64,000 bases of DNA, taken from Actinoplanes sp. NBRC 103695 (GTDB taxonomy: Bacteria; Actinomycetota; Actinomycetes; Mycobacteriales; Micromonosporaceae). The stretch covers positions 279,525 through 343,524 of the forward strand of contig NZ_BSTL01000011.1 in the NCBI RefSeq assembly GCF_030269485.1, read 5' to 3'. This document shows, piece after piece, positions 44,412 through 53,264 of this stretch. The translations under genes and the position numbers were made by a program. The notes under the pieces were generated by a model. That model was given only the letters and a program-made list of their open reading frames with translations. It ran no database searches and had not been told where the DNA came from. Within the stretch, counting starts at the first letter, position 1; the number at the start of each line of letters is the position of its first letter.

Positions 44412-45080
44412 ATGGCGCTCCCCGAGATCCATGTGGTGGCCGGCACCACCGACGCCGCCACCGAGCTGGGTCCGGTGGCTCAGGCACTCCGGCTGGCCGG
44501 ACTGCTCGTACCGGTGCTGGTGGCGGCCGGCGCCGACCCCACCGCGGTCGGCGCCGCGTTCACCGAGCTGAACCTGGTCGCCGACCTCACCCTGCCGGCC
44601 GCGCCGGCGCTCGGGCTGATCGCCCGCTTCGACCGGATGTGGGCCAACCGTGCGCCCGCCGCCGTGCTGGTGGCCGGTTCCGACCCGGCGGGTCTGTCCG
44701 CCGCGCTGGCCGCCGCCTGGCGCGGCATCCCGGTGGCCCACCTGAGCGCCGGGATGCGCAGCGACGATTGTGCCCCGCAGGGGTCCGTGTTCTCCGCGCC
44801 GTCCGAAGGATCAGGCGCCGGCATCAACACCGCGGCCGACGTGGAGTCGGACGCCCGGCTGATCACCCAGCTGGCCCGCGTCCACCTCATCGCCCGGCCC
44901 ATCGACGCGATGAACCTGCTGGACGAGGGCGTGCCGGCCAAGGACCTGATGATCAGCGGCGACGACACGCTGGCGCCGCGGCGGGCCGCGCAGGCGGTCG
45001 CCTCGATGACCGGGCTCGCGCCCCCACCGGCCCCGATGCCGGTGACGGTTCCGACGGCGACGGTGCGATTCGGTGGCTGA
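44412..45080 (+). CDS. Short, degenerate UDP-GlcNAc 2-epimerase-like protein
   Basis: 222 residues, about 60 percent of a normal WecB. The N-terminal Rossmann-like part IHVVAGTTDAATELGPVAQALRLAG and the signature PVAHLSAGMRSDD correspond to the family's GTRPE...HVEAGLRT region, but the conserved Glu is Ser here and the RPE motif is lost. The segment DLMISGDDTLAP near the end resembles the start of the second domain, and the rest of that domain is missing. It is probably not an active epimerase; a sugar-nucleotide-binding or regulatory role is possible. Coupled by 8-base overlap to an NTF2-like gene. Confidence 0.7.
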   Translation: MALPEIHVVAGTTDAATELGPVAQALRLAGLLVPVLVAAGADPTAVGAAFTELNLVADLTLPAAPALGLIARFDRMWANRAPAAVLVAGSDPAGLSAALAAAWRGIPVAHLSAGMRSDDCAPQGSVFSAPSEGSGAGINTAADVESDARLITQLARVHLIARPIDAMNLLDEGVPAKDLMISGDDTLAPRRAAQAVASMTGLAPPPAPMPVTVPTATVRFGG

Positions 45081-45432
45081 CGTGGATGTGATCGATTTCT
45101 ACACCGAGTCCTGGATCCGGGACGACCGCGACGGCGTACGCCAGGTGCTGGCGCCCGATGTCGACGTCGAGTGGAACCTGGACGCCCCGGTCGACGACGA
45201 GGAACTGGTGCAGACGCTGCACCGGATCGCCGTCTTCGCCGACGCGGTGACCGTGGTGTCCCGCGCCGGACGCACCGACGGCGCCGCCCTGGTCTACGAC
45301 CTGACGGCGCCGTTCGGCACGGCCCGGGTGGCCGAGTTCCTGACCGTCGAGGCCGGCCGGATCACGCAGATCCGGCAGGTCTACGACGTGGTCGCGATCG
45401 ACCGCTACTTCCCCGGGCTCTACCTCAACTGA
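45073..45432 (+). CDS. SnoaL/NTF2-like small protein
   Basis: 119 residues from GTG 45073, overlapping the previous gene by 8 bases. Cone-shaped NTF2-like fold expected: VIDFYTESWIRDDRDGVRQVLAPDVDVEWNLDA, then DELVQTLHRIAVFADAVTVVSRAGRTDGAALVYDL, GTARVAEFLTVEAGRITQIRQVYD. Such domains are ligand-binding pockets or small enzymes. Function unknown. It converges on the next gene with only 4 bases between the stops. Confidence 0.82.
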   Translation: MADVDVIDFYTESWIRDDRDGVRQVLAPDVDVEWNLDAPVDDEELVQTLHRIAVFADAVTVVSRAGRTDGAALVYDLTAPFGTARVAEFLTVEAGRITQIRQVYDVVAIDRYFPGLYLN

Positions 45433-45436
45433 GGCG

Positions 45437-47173
45437 TCACTTCTCCTGGATCGACTTCAGCGGGTTGAGGTCCCAGTCGGTCGGCGCGTTCCACTTCTGC
45501 TCCGCGGTGCCGTTGCACTTGGCCACGATGATGTAACTCCAGCCGCTGTACTTGTAGTAGGAGCCGCGGTCGCCGCCGGCCTCCAGGCAGAACCCGGTCG
45601 ACTTGTCCACCACCTGGTACGCGTTGTTGATGTTCGGCGAGGCTCCGTAGACGGTCCACTGCTGGTTGGCGGCGCTGGCGCTGCAGGCAGCCACCCAGAC
45701 GAAGCCGAGCTCGGTACCCGGGCTCTTCAGGCACCAGTTCTTCGCGGGCGAGGTCGGCTGCGTGGTGTAGATGAGGCCCACGGCCATCGTGACGTTCTGC
45801 TTGATCAGGCTCTGCGTCAGCGGCCCGGTCCACTTGTGGTTCCAGTAGACGTCACCGCTCAGCGTCTGCTTGCAGGGGTACGAGATCAGACCGGCCGGGT
45901 GCGGATCCTGGCTGCTCTCGCTCGGGTTCTCGTTGGTGAGGTCAAGGCAGCGGCCGAACTCGTCCCGGTTCACGTACTGCCCGGACGTCAGGCTCGCAGC
46001 GCCGGCACCCACCGAGTTCTCCGGGACGAAGGACTTGCCGACCGTGTTGGCCGCGCCGCAGTAGCTGCTGCCGCTGCGCACCACGACCGGCGTGTTGATC
46101 ACGCCTGGGCTGAGCATGGTCAGGCAGTAGGTGCTCGCCACCTTGGTCGGGCCGGACATCGTGGCCGCGTAGTAGGTCTGCTGGTTCACGTTGTACGACC
46201 ATTGCTGGCTCAGCGTGGCCAGAGCGACGGTGGTATCCGGGTCGCACCGCTGGAGCGTCACCGCACCGCCGGCGACGAGCGGTGTCGGAGCCTGGATGCA
46301 CAGGCCGTAGGGATAGGCCGCCGAGCCGGAAGAGGCAGAGGTGCGGGTCTTGGAGAGCGCCAGGGTCATACTCTTCGGATAGATGAGGGTGACCTGCTTC
46401 GGGTCGCTGTTGCAGTCGACCGCCGTCAGGTTCTTGCCGAGCTGCGGTGGGTTCTCCAGCGAGCCGAGGCACAGCTTGGTGCCCGAGCCGTTGTAGACGA
46501 CGATCTTGCCGCCGGGGATGGTGTCGTCGTCGGTCCGGAACTTGTAGGTCGCATAGACGGTGCGTGTAACACCCCCGACTTTGCCTACCGAGCGCAACAG
46601 GCCGAAGAGCGGTACGGCATCAGGACGATCGCCATCGCAACCGATCACGCTGCTCAGCACGTCGGTCAGCGGCTTGGTGACCGGGAGCACGCCGCCGGTC
46701 GCCAGCGTCGTGGTCTTGTTCACCAGGCCGAGCAGCGACGTGAGATTGTCGACGAGCGACGTGAGGTTGGTGAGGTCACCGACCGGCTTCAGCGTCTCGA
46801 TCGCATCTGAGGGATCGGCCACGAAATAGCCGATCGTCGTGGTGTAGGTCTGATCGCCCTTGCCGTTGGCCGGCAGCAGACCCGGGATGCTCTTGTCGCA
46901 CTTCAGCTTGGTCAGATCGCCCACCGTGAGGCCCGTGCCCAGATCCGTCTTGATGGCGCTGCGGATCTGCGCGAGGCCGGCGTCCAGACCGGCCTGTGCG
47001 GCGGCCACCGCGGAGGTCCGCAGTTCCAGGCGCTTGCTGTCCTTGATCTGGTTGACGACCACGCCCGACAGGCCGGCGCTCAGGGTGACGCTGAGCAGCG
47101 TCACCAGCAGGGCGACCGGCATCGAACCGGTGTCGTCACGGTGCCGGCGCTTCCGCCACGGCTTGCCGAACAT
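45437..47173 (-). CDS. PilX-like N-terminus fused to ricin-type lectin-like repeats
   Basis: 578 residues. The start has a basic head, then MPVALLVTLLSVTLSAGLSGVVVNQI, a pilin-accessory-type (PilX/PulO-like) hydrophobic segment followed by an amphipathic helix (SAVAAAQAGLDAGLAQIRSAIK). From about residue 230 on it carries several CLxL and QxW-type stretches (KLCLGSLENPPQ; QQWSYNVNQ; NQQWTVYG; GFCLEAGG) and many Cys, as in ricin B lectin domains. A surface-exposed carbohydrate-binding protein exported with a pilus-like system is likely; no pilin genes are nearby. Confidence 0.72.
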   Translation of the reverse strand: MFGKPWRKRRHRDDTGSMPVALLVTLLSVTLSAGLSGVVVNQIKDSKRLELRTSAVAAAQAGLDAGLAQIRSAIKTDLGTGLTVGDLTKLKCDKSIPGLLPANGKGDQTYTTTIGYFVADPSDAIETLKPVGDLTNLTSLVDNLTSLLGLVNKTTTLATGGVLPVTKPLTDVLSSVIGCDGDRPDAVPLFGLLRSVGKVGGVTRTVYATYKFRTDDDTIPGGKIVVYNGSGTKLCLGSLENPPQLGKNLTAVDCNSDPKQVTLIYPKSMTLALSKTRTSASSGSAAYPYGLCIQAPTPLVAGGAVTLQRCDPDTTVALATLSQQWSYNVNQQTYYAATMSGPTKVASTYCLTMLSPGVINTPVVVRSGSSYCGAANTVGKSFVPENSVGAGAASLTSGQYVNRDEFGRCLDLTNENPSESSQDPHPAGLISYPCKQTLSGDVYWNHKWTGPLTQSLIKQNVTMAVGLIYTTQPTSPAKNWCLKSPGTELGFVWVAACSASAANQQWTVYGASPNINNAYQVVDKSTGFCLEAGGDRGSYYKYSGWSYIIVAKCNGTAEQKWNAPTDWDLNPLKSIQEK

Positions 47174-47271
47174 GCGGCCTCCAGGATCGCGATGGTGTTC
47201 GACCCGCTCATCGGCAGGCTTTCCCGGATCTTGAGGCGGTTCTTGTCGTACCCTCCGGCTAGTTTCACCGC

Positions 47272-47709
47272 ATGGCTTACAACTTTCAGGTGGTCGTCGA
47301 CGCCGCCGACCCGCACACCCTGGCCGACTGGTGGGCCGAGACGCTCGGCTGGCAGGCGGAGCCCTCCGACGAGGCCATGATCCGCGATCTCATCGGCAAG
47401 GGCCTGGCCAAGGATGAGGACACCAAGACCCACAACGGCGTGCTGGTGTGGGCGATCGGGGCCGGCATCCGGCATCCCGAGCCACTGCCGGGCGGCAAGC
47501 CGCAGCGGGTCCTGTTCCAGGCGGTGCCGGAGGCCAAGTCCGTGAAAAACCGCGTGCACCTCGATGTCTGGGTGGGCGACGAGCAGCGTGAGGCCGAGCG
47601 CGACAAGCTCGTGGCCCGCGGCGCGACCTACCAGGCGAGCCACAGTCAGGGCCCGTTCTCCTGGTTCGTGATGACCGACCCCGAGGGCAACGAGTTCTGC
47701 CTCAGCTGA
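47272..47709 (+). CDS. VOC (glyoxalase-like) superfamily protein
   Basis: 145 residues. Glyoxalase_6-type: MAYNFQVVVDAADPHTLADWWAETLGW at the start, RVLFQAVPEAKSVKNRVHLDVWV in the middle with the metal-ligand-like His, and FVMTDPEGNEFCL at the end, the typical second-domain signature with Glu. Role could be resistance, dioxygenase or isomerase; not determinable here. Confidence 0.9.
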   Translation: MAYNFQVVVDAADPHTLADWWAETLGWQAEPSDEAMIRDLIGKGLAKDEDTKTHNGVLVWAIGAGIRHPEPLPGGKPQRVLFQAVPEAKSVKNRVHLDVWVGDEQREAERDKLVARGATYQASHSQGPFSWFVMTDPEGNEFCLS

Positions 47710-47837
47710 GGCCGCGGACGCGCACCCCCACGGCCCATCGACCGGCGGCTATGATCCGGTCACCGCATGGCGCACGGGGGTGCACGACGGGTGTGACCTC
47801 TGGTCGGCCATGCACTCTTCCGACCGAGGAATCATCG

Positions 47838-50240
47838 ATGACCGTTTCTCTCCGTGCCCGTCTGGGCCTGGCCGCGACGGCGGGCCTCATGCTCGCCGCC
47901 GCCTTTGCCGCGCCGGCTGCCGCCGCGGCCGACTACGGCACTGTCACCGGCACCTACACCAACGACGCGGGCGAGCCCATCGCGAACGTGTCCGTGGCCG
48001 TGTGGGACGACGAGTACAACTGGCTGAGCGACGCCGCCACCGACGAGCAGGGCCGATACACCGCCACACACGTGGCCGCCGGGCCCGTCCGGGTGGGCTT
48101 CTCCGGCACCGGTGTGCGGCAGTGGGCGCACCGCCAGCTCGACTACGAGACCGCGGCCACATTCACTCTCGCCGGCAACGCCACGCTCACCGTCGACGAC
48201 CGCGAGCTCCCGGTCGGCACCGTCACCGGCACCGTGACGGAGCCGGACGGCCGGCCCGTCACCGACTACTGGGCCACGCTCAGCCGCGCCGACACCCTGG
48301 TGCAGATCATCTCCTCGTCGCCGGACGAGAACGGCCGGTTCTCGATCGAGGCGCCCGTCGGCGAGTACAAGCTGGACATCATGCGCGGCGCCACCCAGCA
48401 GTGGTGGCCCGGCAAGACCGACGTGTCCGAGGCGAGCGTGATCGTGGTCCGCGCCGGCGAGACGGTCGTCACCGACGACACCCTCCTCGCCGCCGGGTCG
48501 CTCGGCGGCCGGATCACCAAGGCCAACGGCACGCCGATGGTCGACGCGGAGGTCTACCTCTACCGCCCGTACGACCCTGACGCCGAGGACGTCCCGGTGA
48601 CCCAGGCCTGGACCGACGAGAACGGCGACTGGTCGCTGACCGGCGTGGTGGCCGGCAGCTGGCGGGTCGCGTTCAAACCGGCCAACGGGTTCGACGTCCA
48701 GTGGATGCGCGGCACCACCGACCCGGCCCAGGCCACCGCGTTCACCGTGGTCGCCGACGAGCGGACGGTCGCCGACGACCGGGCGTTCACCTCCGGCTCC
48801 CTGCGCGGCAAGCTGGTCGACCCGGCCGGCGCGCCGGTGGCCGGGGTGACCGTGCGGGCGCAGGTCGCCAGCGACGAGTGGGACTCGGGCATCGAGACCA
48901 CCACCCGCTCCGACGGCACGTGGACGCTGCCCGGCGCCCGCCCCGCCGGCTACCTGGTGTCGTTCATCCACCCCGACAGCAACCGCCAGCAGTGGGCGTA
49001 CGGCAAGTCGAAGCGCGAGGACGCGGCACCGATCGTCGTCGGCTCCGGCCAGTCCGTCACCGTCGACGACACGTGGCTGCCCGGCGCGACCCTGACCGTG
49101 CACGCGGTCGACGCCACCACCGGCGCACCCGTCGACGGCATCTGCGCGTGGGTGCTCGGCCCCGACGCGACCGCCTGCGCCGAAACCGGCGACCTGGTGT
49201 TCGGCGAGCTCTCCCCCGGCAGCTTCGACGTGGACCTCACCGCGCCGCAGGGCAGCTTCTACCTGAGCCCCGGCTTCCGGAAGGTGACCCTCACCGCGGG
49301 CGAGACGACGACCCTCACCGTTCCGCTCGCCCTCGGCGGCAAGGTTTCCGCCAGTGCGGTCGCCACGGCCACCGGCTCCCCGCTGCGGCGCGCGTGCGTG
49401 GCCTTGGTGCTCCCCGGCAACGGCGGTCTCGGCGACGGCCACGGCGAGTGCACCAACACCGCCGGCAAGGTCACCACGCAGGCGCTGGCGCCCGGCACCT
49501 ACCAGGCGTTCGTCTTCGCCCCCGAGGGCTACGGCCACCAGTGGCTGGGGGCTACCGGCGGCACCGGCGAGCAGAAGCTGGCCGCGAAGATCGTGGTCAA
49601 GCCCGGCAAGGTCGCCAAGGCGCCGGAGATCCACGTCGACCGCGCCGGCACCATCGGCGGCACGATCAGCGACGAGGCCGGCGCGGCGCTTCCCGGCGCG
49701 AACGTGTCATTCTCGGCGTGGGGCTTCGGCGCGGGCGGCTCGAACGACGTGGAGGCCGACGAGAACGGCCGCTACACGATCGGTGGCCTGGGCCCGTACG
49801 CGTGGCCGTTGGTCTTCACCACCGGCAGCCACCCACGCCAGTGGTCGGGCAACACCGCCAACCGCAACCAGGCGGCCACCGTCCCGGTCACGGCGGGCGC
49901 GACAGCCGAGTACGACATCACCCTCCAGACCGGCGTCCCCCTGACCGGCAAGGTCACGGTGAAGCCAGGCATCCCGGCCGGCCAGTGGCGGCTGTTCATC
50001 GCGAACGCCACCACCGGTGACCAACTGGCCGACTTCGACAGCTCGGTGGCCGAGGACGGCACCTACCGGGTGTCCGTCCTGGGCGGCCAGCAGGTCAAGA
50101 TCGGCTGGTCCGTCTCCGACTACGACGCGGGCATCGACCAGAGCGGCTACTACGAGAACGCATCCGACCTGGCCACCGCGACCAAGGTCGCCGTACCCAA
50201 GCGCTCCGGCAAGCAGCTGGACCTGACCGTCGGTCACTGA
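47838..50240 (+). CDS. Secreted multi-module carboxypeptidase-regulatory-like protein with QW motifs
   Basis: 800 residues from ATG 47838 (GAGGAA site 8 bases upstream). Signal peptide to about residue 32 (RLGLAATAGLMLAAAFAAPAAAAA). Then about eight beta-sandwich modules of 80-100 residues, each beginning like GTVTGTVTEPDGRPV or GSLRGKLVDPAGAPV and ending with a Gln-Trp step (RQWAHRQ; QQWWPGKTD; VQWMRGTTD; QQWAYGKSK; HQWLGATGG; RQWSGNTAN). The last module has no QW. No sorting motif or transmembrane anchor is seen, so it is probably secreted. Binding role inferred from module type only. Confidence 0.87.
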   Translation: MTVSLRARLGLAATAGLMLAAAFAAPAAAAADYGTVTGTYTNDAGEPIANVSVAVWDDEYNWLSDAATDEQGRYTATHVAAGPVRVGFSGTGVRQWAHRQLDYETAATFTLAGNATLTVDDRELPVGTVTGTVTEPDGRPVTDYWATLSRADTLVQIISSSPDENGRFSIEAPVGEYKLDIMRGATQQWWPGKTDVSEASVIVVRAGETVVTDDTLLAAGSLGGRITKANGTPMVDAEVYLYRPYDPDAEDVPVTQAWTDENGDWSLTGVVAGSWRVAFKPANGFDVQWMRGTTDPAQATAFTVVADERTVADDRAFTSGSLRGKLVDPAGAPVAGVTVRAQVASDEWDSGIETTTRSDGTWTLPGARPAGYLVSFIHPDSNRQQWAYGKSKREDAAPIVVGSGQSVTVDDTWLPGATLTVHAVDATTGAPVDGICAWVLGPDATACAETGDLVFGELSPGSFDVDLTAPQGSFYLSPGFRKVTLTAGETTTLTVPLALGGKVSASAVATATGSPLRRACVALVLPGNGGLGDGHGECTNTAGKVTTQALAPGTYQAFVFAPEGYGHQWLGATGGTGEQKLAAKIVVKPGKVAKAPEIHVDRAGTIGGTISDEAGAALPGANVSFSAWGFGAGGSNDVEADENGRYTIGGLGPYAWPLVFTTGSHPRQWSGNTANRNQAATVPVTAGATAEYDITLQTGVPLTGKVTVKPGIPAGQWRLFIANATTGDQLADFDSSVAEDGTYRVSVLGGQQVKIGWSVSDYDAGIDQSGYYENASDLATATKVAVPKRSGKQLDLTVGH

Positions 50241-50290
50241 TCCGCCTGGAGCGAGGGCCGCCAGGTCCTCGCCCCGCGGCGGCGCCTGCT

Positions 50291-51532
50291 TCAGTCCCGC
50301 CGCACGGCAGCGTCCTGCGACGCGAGGTCGGCCTTGTCCTGCGACGCGAGGTCGACCGCGTCGTGCGCGGCGAGGTAGACCGCGCGCACGGCCAGCGTGC
50401 TCTCCACCTCGTCGAGGATCGGGGCGAAGAACTGCCGGCGGTTCTCGGTGTCGATCATCGAGGTGACCGCGAAGTACATGCTGCCGAAGCCGGCCAGCAG
50501 CGCCGCGTTCCGGAACAGCGCGGACGGCACGGACGGGAAGACCGGCGAGTAGTGCGGCGGCCCGCCGATCCACTGTTCGGCGGTTTCCGGTCCGACCACG
50601 AGCAGGCCCACGATCAGGAAGAACGCGAACAGCCACAACCCGACCACCATGGCCTGCAACAGCTGGCGGGACGCGAGCATGACCAGCAGGTTGCCGACCT
50701 GCCGATTGTTGAGGGGTGGCGGCGGCGGCTCGAACGTCAGCGTGTCGAGTGGCACGTCCTCGAGCGGCGTGCCCCGGCAGGCTTCCTCCAGCCGTGGCGT
50801 ACTCAAATCTTGCTCGACCCGGACGATCTCCTCGCGCAACCGACCGGCCGCGGCGAGCACGGTGACCGCGGCGAAGAGCGCGAGCACCCCGCTCAGGCGC
50901 CACCAGGAGAGGCGGTCCATCGCCTGCCAGAGCTCGCCCGTGAAGAAGAAGAACAGCGTGACGAACAGCAGCATCGGCAGCGCGCGGCTCTGCAGGCGGA
51001 CGGTGTTTCGCAGGTCCCGCAGGGCGTGGCGGACGGCGCGTTCCAGCATCGGCAGGACGCCGTAGGTGGTCGCCAGCCGGGACAGCTCGAACAGCGCCGC
51101 GAAGATGGCCGCGAAGACGAGGGCCGCGCTGAGGAAGCCGACGCTGCCCTCGGTGATCGCACCGGCGTGGAGTTCGGGGGCCGACGCCCGGTGCCAGATC
51201 GCCACATCGAGCAGGGGGATCAAGATCGGCATGATGCCGTACGCGACGACGACGGTGATCGCCACCCAGCGCGGGAACGTGGGCAGCCGCCGGAACCGGT
51301 TGAGCAGCACCCCGCCGACGACCCCGCCGGCCAGCACCGCCGCCACCGCGGTGAACCGGCCGACCGGGCTGAGCTCGTCGCGCAACGGCCAGAGCAGGCC
51401 GGTGAGCGCGACGAGCCCGAGGAACGGAACCATCCGCGGCAGGATGTGCCCGGTGAAGCTGTAGCCCGCGATGAGCTGTGGCAGCCCCTGACGGATCAGC
51501 CAGCCTTCGGTTCGCCGAACGGTTTCCTGCAC
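50291..51532 (-). CDS. Integral membrane protein, about eight helices, unknown function
   Basis: 413 residues from GTG 51532. Alternating hydrophobic helices: LIAGYSFTGHILPRMVPFLGLVALTGLLW, FTAVAAVLAGGVVGGVLL, VAITVVVAYGIMPILIPLL, VGFLSAALVFAAIFAALFELS, LPMLLFVTLFFFFTG, LSGVLALFAAVTVLAAAG, then a cytoplasmic Pro-rich piece (FEPPPPPL) and two more helices. C-terminal tail contains two near-repeats (DLASQDKADLASQD). Family not recognised. No ribosome binding site, so the start is uncertain. Confidence 0.75.
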   Translation of the reverse strand: MQETVRRTEGWLIRQGLPQLIAGYSFTGHILPRMVPFLGLVALTGLLWPLRDELSPVGRFTAVAAVLAGGVVGGVLLNRFRRLPTFPRWVAITVVVAYGIMPILIPLLDVAIWHRASAPELHAGAITEGSVGFLSAALVFAAIFAALFELSRLATTYGVLPMLERAVRHALRDLRNTVRLQSRALPMLLFVTLFFFFTGELWQAMDRLSWWRLSGVLALFAAVTVLAAAGRLREEIVRVEQDLSTPRLEEACRGTPLEDVPLDTLTFEPPPPPLNNRQVGNLLVMLASRQLLQAMVVGLWLFAFFLIVGLLVVGPETAEQWIGGPPHYSPVFPSVPSALFRNAALLAGFGSMYFAVTSMIDTENRRQFFAPILDEVESTLAVRAVYLAAHDAVDLASQDKADLASQDAAVRRD

Positions 51533-51548
51533 GGAAGCACCATAGGGC

Positions 51549-51574
51549 CAGGCCGCCTAGGCAGGCCGCCTAGG
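51549..51574. repeat. 13-bp perfect tandem repeat with palindromic core
   Basis: CAGGCCGCCTAGG occurs twice head to tail at 51549 and 51562; each copy holds the palindrome CCTAGG. It lies in the spacer between two leftward genes and runs into the 3' end of the hydrolase gene. Confidence 0.8.
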
Positions 51575-52322
51575 CAGGGTGAACTCGGTCGAGCAGCTCG
51601 AAGAGTCGCGTCCAGTGCCGCCGCTCGCCCTCCTCGTGGTAGCTCGCGGTGTCGGCCATCGTGAACCCGTGCGCCGCGCCCTCGTACAGCTCCGAGGTGT
51701 GCGTGACCCCGGCGTCGGCGAGCGCCGCCTCGACCGTCTTGATGTTGTCGGCGGTCATCGAGCGGTCGTTGTCGGCGTGCCCGAGGTACACCTCGCCGGT
51801 GATCGTGCCGACGTGCAGGTGCGGGCTGTCCGGCTGGTCGGTGACGATGCCGCCGCCGTGGAAGCTGGCGATCGCCTTGACCCGTTCCGGGTACGCCTCG
51901 ATGGCGACCAGCGCGTTCCGCCCGCCCATGCAGTAGCCGACGATGACGACCGGCCCGCCGTCGAAGCCCGGCGCGCTGCCCATGAAGTCCAGGTAGGACG
52001 CCGTGTCGCTGAGGAGCTTGTCGTGGTCCAGGTCGTGCACCATCGGCATGATCTTCTCGATGACCTCGCCGCGCCGGTCCGGGTCGCTGAGCCCGCTCAT
52101 GTCGACGTGGGGTGCGGGTCCGAACCGATAGAGCAGATTGGGTACAAGCACCGCGTAGCCCCGTTCCGCGATGCGGTCGGCCATCTCCGTCAGCCGCGGC
52201 CGGATGCCGAACGCGTCCGGGAAGAGCAGCACGCCCGGGAACGGCCCGTTGCCCTGGGGCCGTACGAGGTATCCGTCCGCCGACCCGTCGCGCGTCTGGA
52301 TGTCCACCGAACTGCGTTGCAT
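51570..52322 (-). CDS. Dienelactone hydrolase family protein
   Basis: 250 residues from ATG 52322 (GGGAGG, 7 bases up). Alpha/beta hydrolase with the DLH nucleophile GYCMGG (Cys), catalytic Asp in the LGHADNDRSM stretch and His in GAAHGFT. Also the oxyanion-region PGVLLFPDAFGIRP. Natural substrates of this group range from dienelactones to unknown esters. Divergent from a TetR gene with a palindromic operator in the spacer, so it is probably repressed by that TetR. Confidence 0.92.
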   Translation of the reverse strand: MQRSSVDIQTRDGSADGYLVRPQGNGPFPGVLLFPDAFGIRPRLTEMADRIAERGYAVLVPNLLYRFGPAPHVDMSGLSDPDRRGEVIEKIMPMVHDLDHDKLLSDTASYLDFMGSAPGFDGGPVVIVGYCMGGRNALVAIEAYPERVKAIASFHGGGIVTDQPDSPHLHVGTITGEVYLGHADNDRSMTADNIKTVEAALADAGVTHTSELYEGAAHGFTMADTASYHEEGERRHWTRLFELLDRVHPA

Positions 52323-52371
52323 TCCACGCCTCCCTGTCATGTCCGCTGTCCCGGTCACGCTACCCCTAAGC

Positions 52372-52385
52372 GGGGATTAATCCCC
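52372..52385. promoter_or_regulatory. Palindromic operator between hydrolase and TetR genes
   Basis: Perfect 14-bp palindrome GGGGATTAATCCCC, 23 bases upstream of the TetR start and about 50 upstream of the hydrolase start. Fits a TetR operator in a divergent pair. Confidence 0.65.
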
Positions 52386-52408
52386 ACTAGCATCGGTACG
52401 CTGAGTAG

Positions 52409-52969
52409 ATGGCCGCCGTACGATTGCGCGCTGACGCGGAGCGCAACCGCATCGCCTTGCTCGCCGCCGCCCGAGAGGTGTTCAGCGAACAGGGCCTCGA
52501 GGCGTCCCTGGACGAGATCGCCCGCCGCGCCGGCGTCGGCAACGCCACGCTCTACCGCCGCTTCCCCACCCGCCGGGACCTGATCGCCGCGGTCTTCGCC
52601 GACCGCAAGGCTACCCAGGTCGACCTGGCCGAACACGCCCTCGCCCAACCCGACCCGTGGCCCGCTTTCGTGGGCTACGTAACGGCGTTGTGCGAGCTCC
52701 AGGCCGCGAACAAGGGCCTGGGCGAGCTGCTGGTGGCGGTGAACTTCGACGGCGACGAACGCCTGGCCCAGCTGCGAGCCACCTCCCAGCGCCGCGCCCG
52801 CGAGGTCATCCAGCGGGCCCAGGACGCCGGCGGCCTGCGTGCCGACTTCGACCTCGACGACCTGTGGCGCCTGCTGATGGCGAACGCCGGCGTCATCCAG
52901 CGCTCACCCGACCCGGAGGCCTGGCGGCGCCAGCTCAGCCTGCTCCTGGACGGCCTCGCAGCCCGCTGA
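52409..52969 (+). CDS. TetR family transcriptional regulator
   Basis: 186 residues. HTH at about residues 10-55: RNRIALLAAAREVFSEQGLEASLDEIARRAGVGNATLYRRFPTRRDLIAAVF, the classical TetR pattern. The C-terminal ligand-binding domain is variable. Divergent from the dienelactone hydrolase gene; the 86-base spacer holds a perfect palindrome that would be its operator. Confidence 0.93.
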   Translation: MAAVRLRADAERNRIALLAAAREVFSEQGLEASLDEIARRAGVGNATLYRRFPTRRDLIAAVFADRKATQVDLAEHALAQPDPWPAFVGYVTALCELQAANKGLGELLVAVNFDGDERLAQLRATSQRRAREVIQRAQDAGGLRADFDLDDLWRLLMANAGVIQRSPDPEAWRRQLSLLLDGLAAR

Positions 52970-53086
52970 AACGACCCTGTTTCGACTCCCGTCGCTGCAC
53001 GAAGCGTAACGAATAGCTGTGAACTTGCTGTGACGCTGCGCTCCACGGTGGACCGATCACGCCAGACGAATGGGGCGGCGCTGGGG

Positions 53087-53212
53087 GCGCGGCGCCGGGA
53101 TGGGGCGTCCCGGCGCCGCGCTGAGGGATGCCCTGCGGGGGCGTGCGGGCATCCGTCCTGTGGGGCGCGGGGTTCCAGGGCACGGCGCCGGAGTGGGGGT
53201 TCCGGCGCCGTG
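53087..53212. repeat. Cluster of three strong hairpins
   Basis: Hairpin 1: GCGCGGCGCCGGGA / TCCCGGCGCCGCGC (53087-53121, perfect 14 bp). Hairpin 2: GGATGCCC / GGGCATCC (53126-53154, 8 bp). Hairpin 3: CACGGCGCCGGA / TCCGGCGCCGTG (53181-53212, perfect 12 bp). Hairpins 1 and 3 share GGCGCCGG. They stand over 100 bases past the TetR stop; they could terminate transcription or act as an RNA structure. Confidence 0.8.
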
Positions 53213-53264
53213 CGTTTCTGGGTGGCGGGTTCCGCAAAGCCTCATTCGCTGCGATCAATCTAAT

